Positions 25,772 to 41,000 of a DNA stretch of 64,000 nucleotides are shown here, piece after piece; position 1 is the first letter of the stretch; each line of letters opens with the position of its first letter. The stretch covers positions 327,606-391,605 of the forward strand of contig VXAU01004949.1 of assembly GCA_013399695.1 (NCBI GenBank), written 5' to 3'. The notes beneath the pieces are model-generated. The model ran no database searches. It worked only from the letters and a program-made list of their open reading frames with translations, and had not been told where the DNA came from. The position numbers were made by a program, and so were the translations under genes. This stretch comes from Formicarius rufipectus (taxonomy: Eukaryota; Chordata; Aves; Passeriformes; Formicariidae).

Positions 25772-28700
25772 CTGTGTACGTTAACACAGAGACAGAAACT
25801 GATTCTTGATGTCCATAACAAATAACTATAATGTAAATTTAACACTAACATTATCTATGTTCAGAAAATACATCGTTTATATTTCATTCCCTTCCATCTC
25901 TAAGAGCTGTGACTGCTCACTCAGAATGATTGTGTTCCTACCTCTCATTATATTTATTTGTCATAAGGCATCCACCAACCATTTCTAGTGATGAACTTGA
26001 ATTCTACTATACTGTGAACTAGCATTCTTCCTAATTATACCAATATAATTAACTCCAGCATGAGTCTTTTTAGGCGAGGGTTCTTTAACAACAATGGAAA
26101 GAGCTGAAGGTTCTTTGATAAGCATTAAGAAAAAGGTAATGCTCATGAGAAGAGGGAGAGTGGCATGCAACAGGAACTCAGAGTAATAACACCCATTTAA
26201 CCTATCCAGGCCAAAACACAAAAGCTTTTAACTAATGTGTGCTTCAAGCTCTTGGCAGACTCAATTAAATGCTGTGTCAACTCACTAACTTACAGCTGGG
26301 ACCCACAAAGTCCAAGGGAGTTTGCCTCTCAAACTTCTTCAGCACTTTGTGTTTCCCTCCTACGGCTTTGACATCTATGAGAGGTTGGATGTCATATGTC
26401 TAGAAGAGGTACGAGCTGTATCTCTCACTGGAGAGCTAACCATGATGTATTAAGGGTACAAATCTGAATTTTCCAACATACTCCTGAATAACCACAAGTG
26501 TATGTGCCAACTAGGCACTGCAGAAGAAAGCATGTACTTACCACAACTGCAGTTGTTTTTAGAGTGCTCTCTGTTCCCTAATGTTTAATTCAGCAGAAAT
26601 AACAAAATTACAAATGTAACAAAAATACAAAATAACACTAAGATCAGCAAGGCTGTATTTTAACCTCACATTTTATTTTCTTCTGTTCATGTCTTCTGCC
26701 ACGATTAAGTGTTGTGTGTAGCCCTCTGTTTTTATTCCTAACACAGAAGCAATCATTTAACAGTGTCATTTCAGGCACCTTAAAAAAAAAAAATTAAAAA
26801 ATACTTGGAACGAGCCTAGCATTACATTTTCTCCTGTTGTAATCCATTACAATGATTTACCATTTACATGATCAAAGGAGCCACTGTGTAACAGTGATGA
26901 ACTTTCCTTTTTTATACTCTGTACTTGTTTACAGATTGCAAATCCCCTTTGGAACACACGAACAAATAACAAGCAGATCTTATTGCACAGGTACATCATG
27001 TCTATGGCCACCTACTCACACAAATGAAAAGGTCACAAAGCACACAATAAAGGTGACAAGCAGGGTTTATGTTACATTCATGAGGAAGACAACACCAAGG
27101 TAGAAAGCCAACTGGGAGGCAACACATATCTCCCCTGTTTGCAGTAAGGCAGCCCTGGAACAGTTTCTCAGACACCTCTGTAGCATGTGTGGCTCCAGCA
27201 GAGCTCCAAGGATCACTAGCCTCCAGCAGGAGGACCATGTAAGCCAGGCTGACTGCTGCACTGAGGGAAGACTCAGGCAAATACAGAACATTTGCTGGTG
27301 TTAGGATGCCCAGAGGCAAACAGGTATGGCATAGAATCAACACACTAAAATTTATGCCATCCCTGCACTATAATGCATATCCAACTATCCAGTAACACTG
27401 TCTATATCTGATACTGCACTGGCATGGATTGCTACGAATGGCAGGATGACCTATGGTGAAACTCAGCCTGGGTCCTAAAGACTATCATTCAACTTCCCAC
27501 ATTTTCTCCATTAGAGCCATTAAACAGTTATACCAAATTGTCCAGTTATGCACAGCTTTGAAACAAGGTTGGGATAAAGCAAAATTAGAAAAATGTAAAC
27601 AGCAGTTAAGGCTCACCTGGAACTATGGACTGAAGAGCGCTGTCACTAACTCGCTCAGCAAACATTATGTGTCTCTTCAGGGATCGATCACAAACAAAGT
27701 GAAACTCAGCATCCTCTGGGAGGCAAATGTCATTGTCAAATTTTGCATGTATAGTCACCTGTCCCTGAAAAAGTGCATTCTGAAGAATCCAGTAAATTTC
27801 TCATGTTCATCAAATCCATTGATGTACAATACTTCCATTTAGGCAATAACACTGGGTTTATATCTGCTCAAGCAAAGCTGATTTTAAAAACTGCCTTTTA
27901 AATAATGTCTTTCAACTAATTCTCTTCATCCTGACCCACACAAATTTACCTGACTTTTTTATTTAAAATCCATCAGAATGACTGAGCCAGTGAATTCATT
28001 GTGCTATTTACAAAAGCAAGCTTTGTTTTATAAAGTAAAAAATTCAGAAGTGTTTTAAATTATCTTAGACTCAGTTTACACAACAAAAGCACCAATGTAA
28101 TTTTACAAGTGACTATGCTGGTTTCTAAGAATACTAGTTCCCAGATATCTGCTTATGGGCTTCTTTATAGTAAACAGAAAGCAACCAGCCAAGAACAATC
28201 TGTCATACAATAGCTTCAAAAAAGAACAGGAAGGAGATCAGAGACACAGCAAACAATAACAAATGTCTGACAAGTTTGAAGGCGGAAATTTTGATTAAGC
28301 TGCATTTCCTTGAGGAAGAGTACAGTGCGCTCCACCACAGTCTCTGACTGTCACAGCTATTCTAAATAAGACAATTGCTCTTTGCAATTGCATCTGGAAG
28401 AAGTGGTGTTTTCTGGAAAACATGCTACAGAAGAGTGCATCAGCCATTCACAATTCCACATGATGCCTGCCCTGCTCTATTTAAAACAGTGGTCACAGCA
28501 CTGACTCAGCCAGTTCCATAAACAAGCACAACACAGTAGCACAGAAAATCTGTAGCTGAAAATCACACTTAAACCCTGGCCATCCTTACCCTATTCTTTA
28601 TATGGCAAACCTGCACTTCACTTCAGTGTGATTCTTGCCAACGCCCACACCACCACATCTATGCCTGCCTTCCCCAAGGACATCTATCTCATTACTTGTA

Positions 28701-28981
28701 ACATTGTGAATCCTGCATTTATTTTCATCTTAAATACATTCCAGTCTGATGAACTGGTGTGAACAGACAAAGGCTGTTTTTAAACACAAACTTCCTCAGA
28801 TAGAATTGTTTCTGTAAGGACAGATCTAAACAACATTATGAGTTCAATATTAAGAGCAAACATGTCTGCCAAACCCAGAAACCTATAGCGCATCTCTTTT
28901 TTAGTAGCCTGAAGTGTTATTGTAACTGTCGAGTGTTTTGTCATATTTCTCTTTGAGTTTTGCATGAATGTAACCAGAATG

Positions 28982-29022
28982 TATTATTATTATTATTATT
29001 GTTGTTGTTTTTGCTGTTGTTA
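28982..29022. repeat. (TAT)n / (GTT)n microsatellite
   Basis: Six or so tandem TAT units (28982-29000) run directly into GTT units, interrupted after 29010. It is a simple trinucleotide repeat in an intron. Confidence 0.9.
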
Positions 29023-32000
29023 TTGGGGTTTTTAAAATTTATAATCTTTTTAAAAGTCTTTTTATTTGTTAGTTGCAAATACCTCTTTTGGTCTGTTGAA
29101 TTATAATGTGGATGGCTATTTTGGTCTGCAAAACTCACTTCACTGATTTTAACTTTTAGTACAGAAAGCATGAAGAAACTGAAAATATGGTCATTGGCAT
29201 TTAAAAGCAGGTAATTACGCCCTAATTCACATATCATTACAAAAGAACAAAACCAATAGAAATCAGTTACAATATACACAGTATCTGAAATGGTAACACT
29301 GTCATCCTACAGAGTGATGTTTATTCTGAGTTTGTTCCAGATGCTGAAGTTGGAAATGTATTCCAACTGGTATATTTCTTCTGCATTTCTAAATACAAAA
29401 TTCAGGCTTGTCATTTATCGTCTAGGTACTAAAACAAAAACTAGACAAGTCCCATCTGAAAAACTGGTCAAGTGGATGGAATACAAGGCAGTTGTGAGAG
29501 CATGGACTGAGTTGGCCAGATTCCTGACAATCCACAAGTTGCTAGGTGTCTTTGACATCATTTTCACAAATTCGTTTAACAACAGTTCAACCTTCCTCCC
29601 AATTCTTTCCTTCTCTTAGTAAGCATATTTATATCCTCATGAAGGTGGGAAAATGTAACAGGGAACTGGATCTTTGTTTCTGTGCCTAGGTATGCTTAAG
29701 CATGCTTCTCAGGGTCCATGCAGACCTTTGAAAGTTCAATTCCCACTTAATCAAAAGCAAGGGGAAGGATGTGCTGCTTCACTATCTTGGCAAATAAACA
29801 TAGTCCCTGGACACAGCTGGTTTCTCAGACAGATGCTGGAGAAGGTACTTGCTCTTAAGTTCACACTGTGTTGATTACGGACTTGTAAAGAAGTCAGATT
29901 TTAAAGTCAAAGGGCACTTAATGAGACCAGCCAGCCATTGCCTTACTTAGATTTACACCTGCATGACTCAGAAGAAGTATTAAATTCTACAGAACCACCA
30001 CAGGAACACATGGAAACTGGTGATCCCTCAAACACTATTCAGGCCTGCAACAGCAGAGAATTTCAGACAACCACATCAACACCTCTGACTGCAAAAAGAT
30101 ACCAGAAATTGAACAGAGAAAAAAAAGTACAGGAGAAACCCTCAGTCCATCGCAGCCAAGAGAGTTTTGCCATCAATTTAACGAGAGACAAGACTGTCAT
30201 TGTAATCCTTGAAATAACAATCAAAAAAAGCAGGCAGGAGAATTGGGGAGAGGAGATTGCATCTACAGTGGCATTAAGAGAGCCACTGAAGCAACACTAA
30301 ACACATTAAACCTGTGGCTGAGCAAGTTTTTACCTCTCTGGGATCCATGAAGTAAATTATACCTTTTATTTCCAGTGAAAACACTGCCCTGGCCCTGTGC
30401 CAGTGAAGCGATTAGCAAGGTTTGTGTTTTTGACAGGACTTACAGGTCTATGCACTCTTTCAATGTAACCAAACAGGTTTTTCAGACATATGTTTTTCTA
30501 GAATACCTGAGAGCTGACCACGTCCAGCATGTAAGAGTAGGGTCTACTGAACCCCACATCTTGGGTGGGGAGCAGAAAAGCCCAAGCTTCCCACTGCCTT
30601 GGGAGAAGACACTCTGACCCTATTCTGCACCTCAACAAGGGACTGAGGTGGGCTCTCCATGAGAAGAAGAGGGAAAGGTAGGTAGCAAACCCTCATGGCT
30701 GAAGCATAACAGCATCCTGGCAGGCAGAAGGAGCTGAAGAGATGACAATGGCACTTCCAGTGTGCCTGATCACTGTGCTGCAAGACAACCCATGACTTAA
30801 TAATTACCTATTAACCTAAACCAAGCTTCTTCCACTTTAAAATCATTTAGATAACATCTTCTTCACCAGCAGCCTGCCTCAGCAAAACAGGTGCAAGACA
30901 AAAAGACCTTTGGTGAACTTTCAGATTCTAACACTTAAATTTCAACAATTGCTCTGTATCCTTGCATACACAGCCTGGATGGATCTATTTTTCCAACAAT
31001 CTTTTACCCTAAAGATAACACATTCTAAAATATGCTGAAAATGTCTTTACCAAACTATATAAGGTAACATAATAGCTTGAGAAGTGATATTTTATCCTGG
31101 ATTTTCAAGGATATTATCTGTAAATATAATGGTACAAACAGCAGATTTGTAATTACTCACTCTAAGAAAAATACTTATATGCAGGGTTAAAATAATGGCC
31201 TATTTGTTCCCAAAATGCATATTGAATTAAATACAAATACCCAAGTATTTCCAGCAATAATGGGGCTATTTTCCTCTATGTCATCTGCTACCAGCCACTA
31301 CAATTTAACATAAATATTTTTTTCACTATTCAGAAAATCTTTATATTTTACTTGTGTTCAGACAAGAATAGTGGGAGCCATACAGTTTTAATGATGTTTA
31401 CTGCAACTTAGCTGCAACTTTAAACATTTCTACACAACAGATGCAAAAAAAGCAGTAGGGAAATTCTAAATAAACACAAATCAACCATACTTAAATCACT
31501 GTTAACAAGGAAACAGCTATGAACATGTCTTCCTAATGTTCAGGGATATTTTTGTAATGTCTACCAAACAGTTGTTGCTGACAGGTCACAGTAAACATTA
31601 TCATGGACTTGTTTAAGAAAACATGTACCCTAATTGAATTGAATGCAAGGAGAGTCAGCACACAATGAAATAGCAACTACATGCAAGGAAGAAGTACCAA
31701 ACTGAAAAACAAGATAGAAGCTGAACATTTCTCTAGAAACATTAACTTTCTAACTCTACAGTTAATAGCATCCAAGACAAAATTAGGTTGCTTTTCTCCC
31801 CCTATTTAATGACTTAAGAGAAAAAGAAACTGAGTGTGGTTAATTTTTTTCTATCCAAAGTAATAGGACAAGCAGAATTCCATGTCAAGACTGGGAACAA
31901 GGTACATAATGATAGGGTCATATTTAGTATTACATATACCATCAAAGCCTACACATACACTTTCACAGAAATTAAATATGCATATGGAGTTACTTTGAGA

Positions 32001-35000
32001 AGAGGCAGTTCTCTGGTGATTTACACTGCAAAATTCCATCAGCACACTGAGAACCTCACTCTTTTGCACTAGGTAAAGAGGTGATTTTCAGCCCCCAAAC
32101 CTGTGGACAGGACACTGACTGCATGTGGGAAACGTTCTCCAAAACACATTAGCTTTATGCACCAGTTACCTATAGGTACTTCTTCAGCACGAGGCAGCTT
32201 TTTCAGAAATGCAAAAGACGCATTTGCAGAGACACCTCTGAGCACAAGAAGCACCTCCACAGGTGCTTAAGCAACACAATACAGAGAAAGACCACTTGAG
32301 AGAAAAAAAAAAATAGTGTTCAGTGACCATTTGAGTCCCAGACTATAATCTGAAGGATGCTTCTTGCAAAATCCCAGGACAACCTTGAATAGAAAAGTGC
32401 TAACAGACAAACCTCCTAATGAAGACAGACAAGCTGCTCTTTTTTGACATTAAATACCAGCAAGATCCCCTCTTTGGTTTAGATATGGTACTTTTTCAAA
32501 GGAAAAGAAAGTGTTGGCAGTTCTGGCCACCTTTTTTACTGCAAAGTAGCCCACATACCTGGAAAAAAATTAAGCACTCTGTTACACCCAAACCGATGAC
32601 AAACGTACACTCTGAGCAAAGAACAAGAAAGACAGAAGAGATCCTGAGTTAACTAGTTGACTACCCTGCCTCAAAGCAGGATCAATGGCGTCCAAATTAC
32701 TCCTCAAAGATGAATTTTGCCCACACTGTTTGAAAGCACCCCTCATATAGTACCCTAACACACAGCACTGGGAACTTCCTTCCACATAAACAATTCTTGT
32801 CTGGCATCTCCCACCTTCTGCAGCTGGTAGAGACTCTGTGCTTCAAGTGCCTAACATGTCGTTGGCCTTGATAACAGAGTAGCCAAGTGATACAAAATGG
32901 CCAGGGGCATGCCAGAAAGTCACACTAAATAATTCAGCACAGCCCCAGTTTCTGCACGGCTGTTTTAAGCAGCAAGCTGAGTCACAAGCCCGTTGATTAC
33001 TTAGGAGCTGGATTTTTTTGCTTTAAGGGTGGGAGAGATGAAGGCTTGTGGTTTACTTCACTAGGGTTTAATAGAAGATCAGCCTTAAATCTCATGGGTT
33101 TTCTGTCAAGCTTATTGCAATATTCCTCTCTCAGTGACAAACTGCAATACATCTGATGTACTGGGAGTTTCTGAAATTGCATGCACTGGTGTTTTCCCAA
33201 AGCTGATGCCTTAAAGTTACACCTTCTGTTTCCTCACTAGCCTCAACATAAGCTCACTCTCTTCACAGAGAACAAGTTTTTTTGTTGACAACTGCCAGAT
33301 TTGCCTCCAGGAAGAATTAGAATATAACAGAATATTAAAAAAAAAAAAAGCAAAAAAAAAAAAAAGGCAAGAAGGCATTTAAAATACCTCTCCTTTACTG
33401 CTAAAATCTTTCCTCTAAAAAGAAAAAACCCACTAACAGCGAATAACATACATATGTATGCAAGTCTCTATGCTACGCTACTCTATGCTTAGTTCCCTCT
33501 AATATTACACACTTTAAAAAGAATCATGTATTAAACATATCAGTACATTTCATTCAGTGCATATGCAAAATGTCCAGATGCTTCCCAGGTTCTTACTTTC
33601 AATGGTATCACCTTATCACATAAAATTGTACTCTTTAGTCCTGCTTCTTCTGTTTAACCCTGTCAGTCATCCCATTGTTCAATTTAAGGTGCAGCTGGCA
33701 GGAAGACCATTTACACATCACCATGAGCAACATCCAGCCATATTAACCTGACCTATGCCAGACCTGGGAATACAGTCTAATTTTTGTTGAATTAGCACAT
33801 GATACAGAGCTTATGCTGACTTTGTGCTTTTCATGCCTGTTGTATGTCAGCAACAGGAGAAGAGACAGTCATGGATCTGATAGCTGGTGCAGAATTAAGC
33901 TAGCAGTGTTTTTAAATAATCTGAAGCACAGAGCAAGTCAGCACTTTGCATCAAACTGACACCTTTTTTTAACTTATCACCACCAATCTTAAAGCAGTGT
34001 TTAGCCTGTCATCAAACTGTGACAAAAAGGAAGGTGTAGAAAAGTTTTCAGTCTCCCATATGGCAAAGTAATAAATACTTGAGGTGATTGAGATGTATTC
34101 TGATTCTGGAACTCCTGGATAGAAACAAAAATATCCTGAATGCCTTCATCAGGGAAAATAGGGGAGTGGGGAAGATAGAACTAAAAAAACTTTTTTCAAG
34201 CCCAGTGCCAAAACATATATTAACATTCCTGAAGGTCTGTCATTAAAAAATATCTTTCAGTGTTTTGCTGTCAATGACAATACAATGTCCATGCATAAAA
34301 TAACAGAAAAGAAATAAAAAACTTGGGAATAAGCAGGTCAGAAAACTTCTACAATAAGGTGCATTAATAGAAAATTAACATCCCTTCTGTCATGCAACTG
34401 TTGACTAAAAAGAAAAGGAGTTAACTCTTTCAGTTGACCTGATATAAAACATACAAACTGGACTACTTATTATTCTCATGTCCTATGTGATATCAGGGCT
34501 CTGCTGTTGCAGTCACTACACAAACACACAAATGGAAGCACAAAGTCCCTGCCCAGAAAAATTAGTTTAGAGACTGAACAGGAAAACAAAAAATGAAGGA
34601 AAAATAATACACCCTGGGAACAAAAATTATCTACCTGCTGATGGACATGACTTTAAGCGCCCATTCTTTTTTTCTTATCCTTTAAAATACATGCGATTCT
34701 TTCACATATATTTCCTCAGTCTCATTCTGGAAGCAAGTAAGCATCCAAACAGAGGCCAGCCAGTGCATATTCTTCTGTGTGTCCACATGCAAGTCACCCA
34801 GGATGGACCTGACCGGGCTGCCACATGACCCCAGCCAGAGCTGGATCCAGTCCATGACCACAGCTCTGTGGTCATAGCAAACACATACTGAAAGGCCAAC
34901 ACTCATTTACATTTAAAACCACATTTCTTTTTTGTGTTATGAAATTACCATCTAAGTAATTTCAGTGATTTCAGCCTGGTTAAATGCACAGATAGGTATA

Positions 35001-38000
35001 CATCCAGCCCTATTGCAACAGCAACAAGCATAAAAGCATAGAATGGACAAGACAAGCTAGAAATTGGCTTCTTCCCACAAAGAGTAGGCTAGAAGACATT
35101 GAACACCTGGCAAGAGCAACAAATAGAAGAGTTGTTATCCAGTAGTGGAAAACTACCCCTCTCCACCCCTCTTCCCACACCAACTTTTAGTTCATGGTGG
35201 AGGAACTGGGAAAGTAAACAGCTTGGCAAGGTAGACATCCAACTACTTGCTTTAGAATTAATATGTACTGCCACTTCCTTCTCAAATCATGCAAAAGCAT
35301 GCTGGAATCATGTATCACTCATTTAAAAAACAGAATAACATTGTTATTTCTGTCAATTCTGTTTCCCTCATGCTTTTGTGAGGAAGGTAACAACTACTGC
35401 CCATTTGTCCCTCTAGCAACTAGGCCTACAAATAAAATTGCAATTTGTTCCTGTCAAACAAGATTATTCACAGTTTTTTAACTGTCTCACCAAGTGTTTT
35501 CTGAGTCCCTCTGACTATGAACCTCTGCATATTTTCAGTAGATATGTTCAAATTATTCCCAGGCACACTGCTAGGAGTACAAATAATACCCTGTTTATGT
35601 AACCACTTTTTGCATGGAGATCAGTGCAGAACTGAAGAATTCAGAAGCATACAGGATTGCATGAACATCACAGTGTCCTCTAATCCTGTCTTCAAAGGGA
35701 GCAATATCAACCAACTTGGAGCACTTCGGAAGACTGCCACCTTTGGGATAACAACAGCCCAAACAACTAAAAATTGTTGACAGAATATCAAATTAGTCCA
35801 ATCCCAGTATATGCATTAAAATCCTCCGTTAAGTTTGAAATTTCCACCTCCTTTTGCTTTCTTCTCTTTACAACAGGACTTCGACTCCAAGTCTGAAACT
35901 TTTGTCTTTAATTTCCTCCACAGTACAATAGCCATGCATATTCTGAAGCTGAACTGGAAGTAGTTTATGCAGATGTCCATTATGGAATTTTGAAAACATT
36001 TTCCTCTTCCATGCCACTGTTGTCAAGCATATACACAGAACAATATTACCACAGCTATTTCAACAGGGCAACATGAAAGCCAGCAACACAAAAGGCAGGA
36101 CAGCCCCCAGTAGCTGGCTGGACTTACCTCCCTTGCTTCATTCCTTGGCCAATTCTTTCAGAATTCTGTTTCACTACATATCTCACCTACAGAAATCCAG
36201 ATAGATGGCAGTCCAACAGTACAGCATGTTTTGTTTTTAAGAACATTAAAAATCATACCAGAAATTTGCTGTTGCTGTCTGAGCCCCTTGGGTATGAAAT
36301 TCGTTCCTCCTCTCACTTTTTCCTCTCTGTGCCTTACTCAAATTCCTTCTCTGGCCAAGGTACCTGTGAATTAGTAGTTGGATTTTCAGCTGAGTCCTGA
36401 GGTATTATGTCAGCTCATAGTCAAGGAACCACAAGATCACAGATTAACAAAGCAGTGAATACTGGCTGTAGCCCAGGAGTTTGCCAAAAAACTGCTGCAG
36501 AGAGGGCATATCGTGTGAAAAAGTAACAAAAGGTCAAAAGAACTTCAAAATTGTTACTTAATGGCAGAAGGAAATAAAACAGTGTGGGTCCCAGGACAAT
36601 TAACTGAGGTTGTAATACAGACATGCCTTTGTAGGAATATGCTACAGGTATATTGAACGAGATAAAAAAGTAGCCAGACTGTCTTGCCCACACCAGCACT
36701 TAATTACCAATTTGCACTCCTAATGTCTCTTATGAGAGCCAACCTCTTGGGTCAGTAGCCAAAGTGGAGGCAGCAGGGAAGCTACACTGTCATCTCAAGT
36801 TGCTCTGAGCAAGACCACCTCAAAGGGCAACCATGGCCATCGGGCTGCATTCGCTCCTCCTCCTTTGCTCCTACCTGAGCTCTGGCAGGGAAAGGAAATG
36901 CTGGCATGGATGGACCCAGGTTTGCACGTGCTTATGAACCAGAATATGAATTCAGGATGCACTGCCTTAAGCATTCGAAACCCTCCTGGAAACAGCCCTT
37001 GGCCTTTGTGCCACTTCACTGCAGAAGGACAGGACATGGTTCCTCTGGCTGCCATTTATTTTCGGAGGGGAGAGGGTTGTGGATGCTGATTCAATGAACC
37101 ACTTGCCCTCTACCTCAATCTAAAGCAGCTGCACTTCTTTCTCTGGAACAGTAAATGAGATAGGATGCACCTTCCCTGATAGGACATGCCAAGAGCAAAC
37201 CAAATTAGAAGTAATTTCCACTTGCTGTCAAACCAAAGCAAACTATTGTGCAGAAAAATATTCTTCATACAGATGTATTTTGCTCCTAAAAAGGTTATCA
37301 AGGAAGTATGCCTACCCATCCTAGAACTCTAGGTTAGGACCTAAGAAACCTGGATGGGATTGCTTTTCACCACATCTTTCTTACACTTCCTGCACTTCCA
37401 TCACCTCAGACGTTCTTTGTAAACAGCATCTCCTGACTACAAAAAAAACATTGAGAGGAATATTGCACTACAAAGACCACCAGACACTGACATTATCATA
37501 GTAATAGAAAACACAGACTCCTAAAATAGGAAATATTGAGCCAATAAAACACCACCCAGATCAAGTCACTAACCCAAAAAACCCAAATAACTGTGACAAG
37601 CAATGAACACACAGAACTATGCAAAATCTGTAAAGACCACCAAGAAGAAACATGCTGGACAAAAAAAACGACCAAACAAACAAAACCTCAAAAATAAACA
37701 AACAAAACAAAAAAGTAAGGTAAATAGAAACTAAAAAAAAACTTGATCTTTGTCACTCTGCAGACCTAGACTAGATGAAGACCATCACTGATCTTATACG
37801 AAGTTTGAGATTCTCCAGGCACTCAGATGCTCTGTGACTGCAAGTTGCCTGGTGTTAAGTCCCACTCTCTACCATTCCCAACCCAGTCAGAGAAAAAGCT
37901 GCTGAACCCTCACTGTAGGAGTACTTCCATACATCAGTCTTAAGCAGGTCTCCCTCCCTGGGACCTGCTTCACGAAGGAAACTGTAGTAGTGTCCAAAAC

Positions 38001-41000
38001 AAAACCCTTCCCATATACAACTGTGAAAGCAGAAAGACAGAAAAGGGAGTCTTTGTGTAACAATGCTTGGGCCTCAACCACTTTTATCCAGCTCCAGTGA
38101 TTGTTCATTGAAGCACGTGATACCTTAGGAAAGTGCATTTTGAGAATAGCAGGCACCATACAACACAGTAGCAAGGGGAAGTTTTTATTTTCTAGGAGTT
38201 CTTGAGCCTTGAAGCCTGTATTTCTGCCTCTTCCCAGAGAACTAATGTCCAAACACTTCTTTGGAAAGATGGACACATAACCTTTATCACCACCTCCCTG
38301 GTAGATAAGGTCACTTTGATATCTACAGGAAACTGCCATGGATTATCCTCTGTGGCTCAGCTGCTGCTGCAATGGGAAACATTCATCAGGTACCAGCAGA
38401 GGATAATTTACCACCTCCTGAGAACACTTATTTTCCTCTTGTGAGAGCTCACTAGTCCCACATCATATTTGACCCATGGCAGCAAGACACTTCTTTGTCA
38501 ATGTCAAAGTTGATAATTGATAACATTTCTTTAAAACAAACAAAAACCAGTCACCTACCACTAAATATGAACGAACAATATTTCTCCACACTACAAACAG
38601 CTTTCAAGAAGATGAACAACTGCCAAACATAAATTTTTTAACATCTGGAGAGTGCTTCATCTAATACTTTGCTTTTATCTTTCATGAATAATCTTTTTTT
38701 TATCTACAAGCAGATCAGTGTTGGCCTGTGTACTGTGTTTAGTACATTATGAAATTAAAAGACTCAATTTGATGCTCTTCTTGCAGAAAAAAAAAAGGCT
38801 AAATATAATGTTATTTGTATCAGTTAAAACATCATAATTTAGGAGGGCAAAAGTTACTCACATTCAAGTTCTACATACTTAAATGTTCTGTTATTAGCAC
38901 TGAAAGAAGAGACAAAATGTATTAAGTTTTACGTTATCCTTGGCTAATCAATCCTGCAAATTAGACTGGCTTATAATGAATAATTCTATACTGGTTAACA
39001 GTAATTTGTTGTCTAGAAGCTGGAAGCAGGCTTCTCAAATTAAGAGAAGTTTCACAAAAATTATATTATTCACCAAAGTCCTTGAGCTTTTTGAAAGCAC
39101 TCCCTCTTAAGTACCAAAAAAGAACAACCATCATTCAACGACTCAGATTACACATACTATTTTCAATTTGCAAAGAAATTCTGTAGTAATGAAGTGTGAC
39201 TGCTTGAAGTAAAAGAGCTATGTGGATGTATCCTCCAGCTGTATAATAGCTGCTCACAGTGAGTCAACAAAGTACTTTGCATATAATCTTTTAAAATGTG
39301 TATTATAAACACAGAACTGCATTTATTCTCAGATAATCTGACAGAAAACACAAGCATCTTAGACACCCATTCTCAGAATAAAGAAGAGTGTAAAATCCAC
39401 TGGATATCTAAGTATGTTTAAATACAGAGTGAAAAACATCCTAATTTTGGACCCAGTATACAGCATATCTCTCCCTTTCCCTCAATGAACAAAACCTATG
39501 CTTGCATAGAGACTGAAAAGAGGGGATTACTTCCTACCTTTTGATCACTTTGGCTTTTCCTGAGGAAAATAACACATTATAACCATACACTGACATTTTT
39601 GAAATTGTATGTCAAACAGTTTGTAATGGCCATGACATGGTACTCTGTAGTTTCACCGTGACCTTTAAAAGGGACTGGAATGCATCAGGGAAATACATCA
39701 ATACTAAGCAATATCCCCCCCAGTTATGATAATGACAGATTTACACAGGTCTCACAAGCTTATATATGGTTCTTAGGGTTATAATCAGAATATTAAAGCA
39801 AACTGGCCTTAAGTGTGACACTTATGGACTATCACTTGTAAAATCTTTCTGTCTACCCTAACAGCAGTTCTTGCAGTACCCATATTTCTTTATCTCTTTA
39901 TATTAATCTTCACTCTCTTTGTCTTTTTTAAGAATCTCTGTGAGATATGTATGAATATCAGATACTTAATTTTCAATAACTTGGATTAAAACCACTGTAC
40001 TGCCCTTCATGAAGTGGTCAGTCACCTATTACGGGAAGATATCAGATCCGTCTGATGCAGCTGCAAATTATAAAACCAGTTGAACTTTATCCATTAACAT
40101 TATGTACCTGATTACTCCACATAACAAATATCACATGAGCAGGCTTCAAAAATACCTTCCCCCTGACGTCCTTAAAGATACGGCATCTAATTTTTGAAAG
40201 CCTGGGTCTCCAACTCTGAAGCTGAAAAACACAATGAAAACTCATGCTGCTGCATTACCAATCCTATGTTTCTTCAGTACTTCAGAGTACAGATTATTGT
40301 ACTCCTCCATTGCCATCCCCATCTCGTCAAAATAAGCAGGTAATTGTTTATTTCTCTCTTTGTTTCACCTTTTACCACCCTTTAGAAGACCTTCAGTGAC
40401 TTCCTATTACCCTTCTAGACAACAACATCCAAGTACCCCTGCTACTACCACTTACATTACAAAACAAGCAGGACAAGCAAAAGCAAAGAAACAAAAACAC
40501 TAAAACAAAACAAAAACAAACAAAAAACCACACGATTATGGCTTTTTAATAATAACAACTAAAGTTTCCAAATTTTAATATTCATAATCACATCCCACTG
40601 AAGACACAAAGTAAATTAAGTTTATCTAATGTATGTTCTCATTCATGTTATTCCTGTTTCTTAATTCCCAGTTCATATGTTTTAAGGAATCACTTCAGGT
40701 TTTGCCAAAAAAAATTCCACTTGATAATAAACTTACTTTTTTATCTAACACATAATTTTGAATGGTAATTTGGAATGTTATTGGGAAAAACACAGTCATA
40801 AGTTGTGGGAAGAGAGTGAGTGGCATCTCTACACAGGCAGTAAGTAAGTCTGCTTTTGAAAACTGCAATTGAGACTACTGAAAGAGAAGCAAATAATGAT
40901 CACAAGGGTGAAATACTTTTATACTTCGTTTAGACATCCGAGTCATAGTACCAAAAACTATAACCTCCAGACATCCCTGCATCAGACAGCAACATTCAAC

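Noticed and set aside
27002..27343. Minus-strand frame containing Asn-Val-Leu-Tyr-Leu-Pro-Glu, similar to the ARHGEF28 N-terminal motif
   Set aside because: Similarity does not extend beyond these residues and no suitable splice sites of the right phase were seen.
35530..35620. Minus-strand Ser-Ser-Val-Pro-Gly, as in the ARHGEF28 N-terminus
   Set aside because: Flanking residues do not align, and the match is five residues only.
37887..38339. 150-codon minus-strand open frame
   Set aside because: No recognisable family, no duplication or element structure, and no exon-like boundaries. Probably a chance frame.
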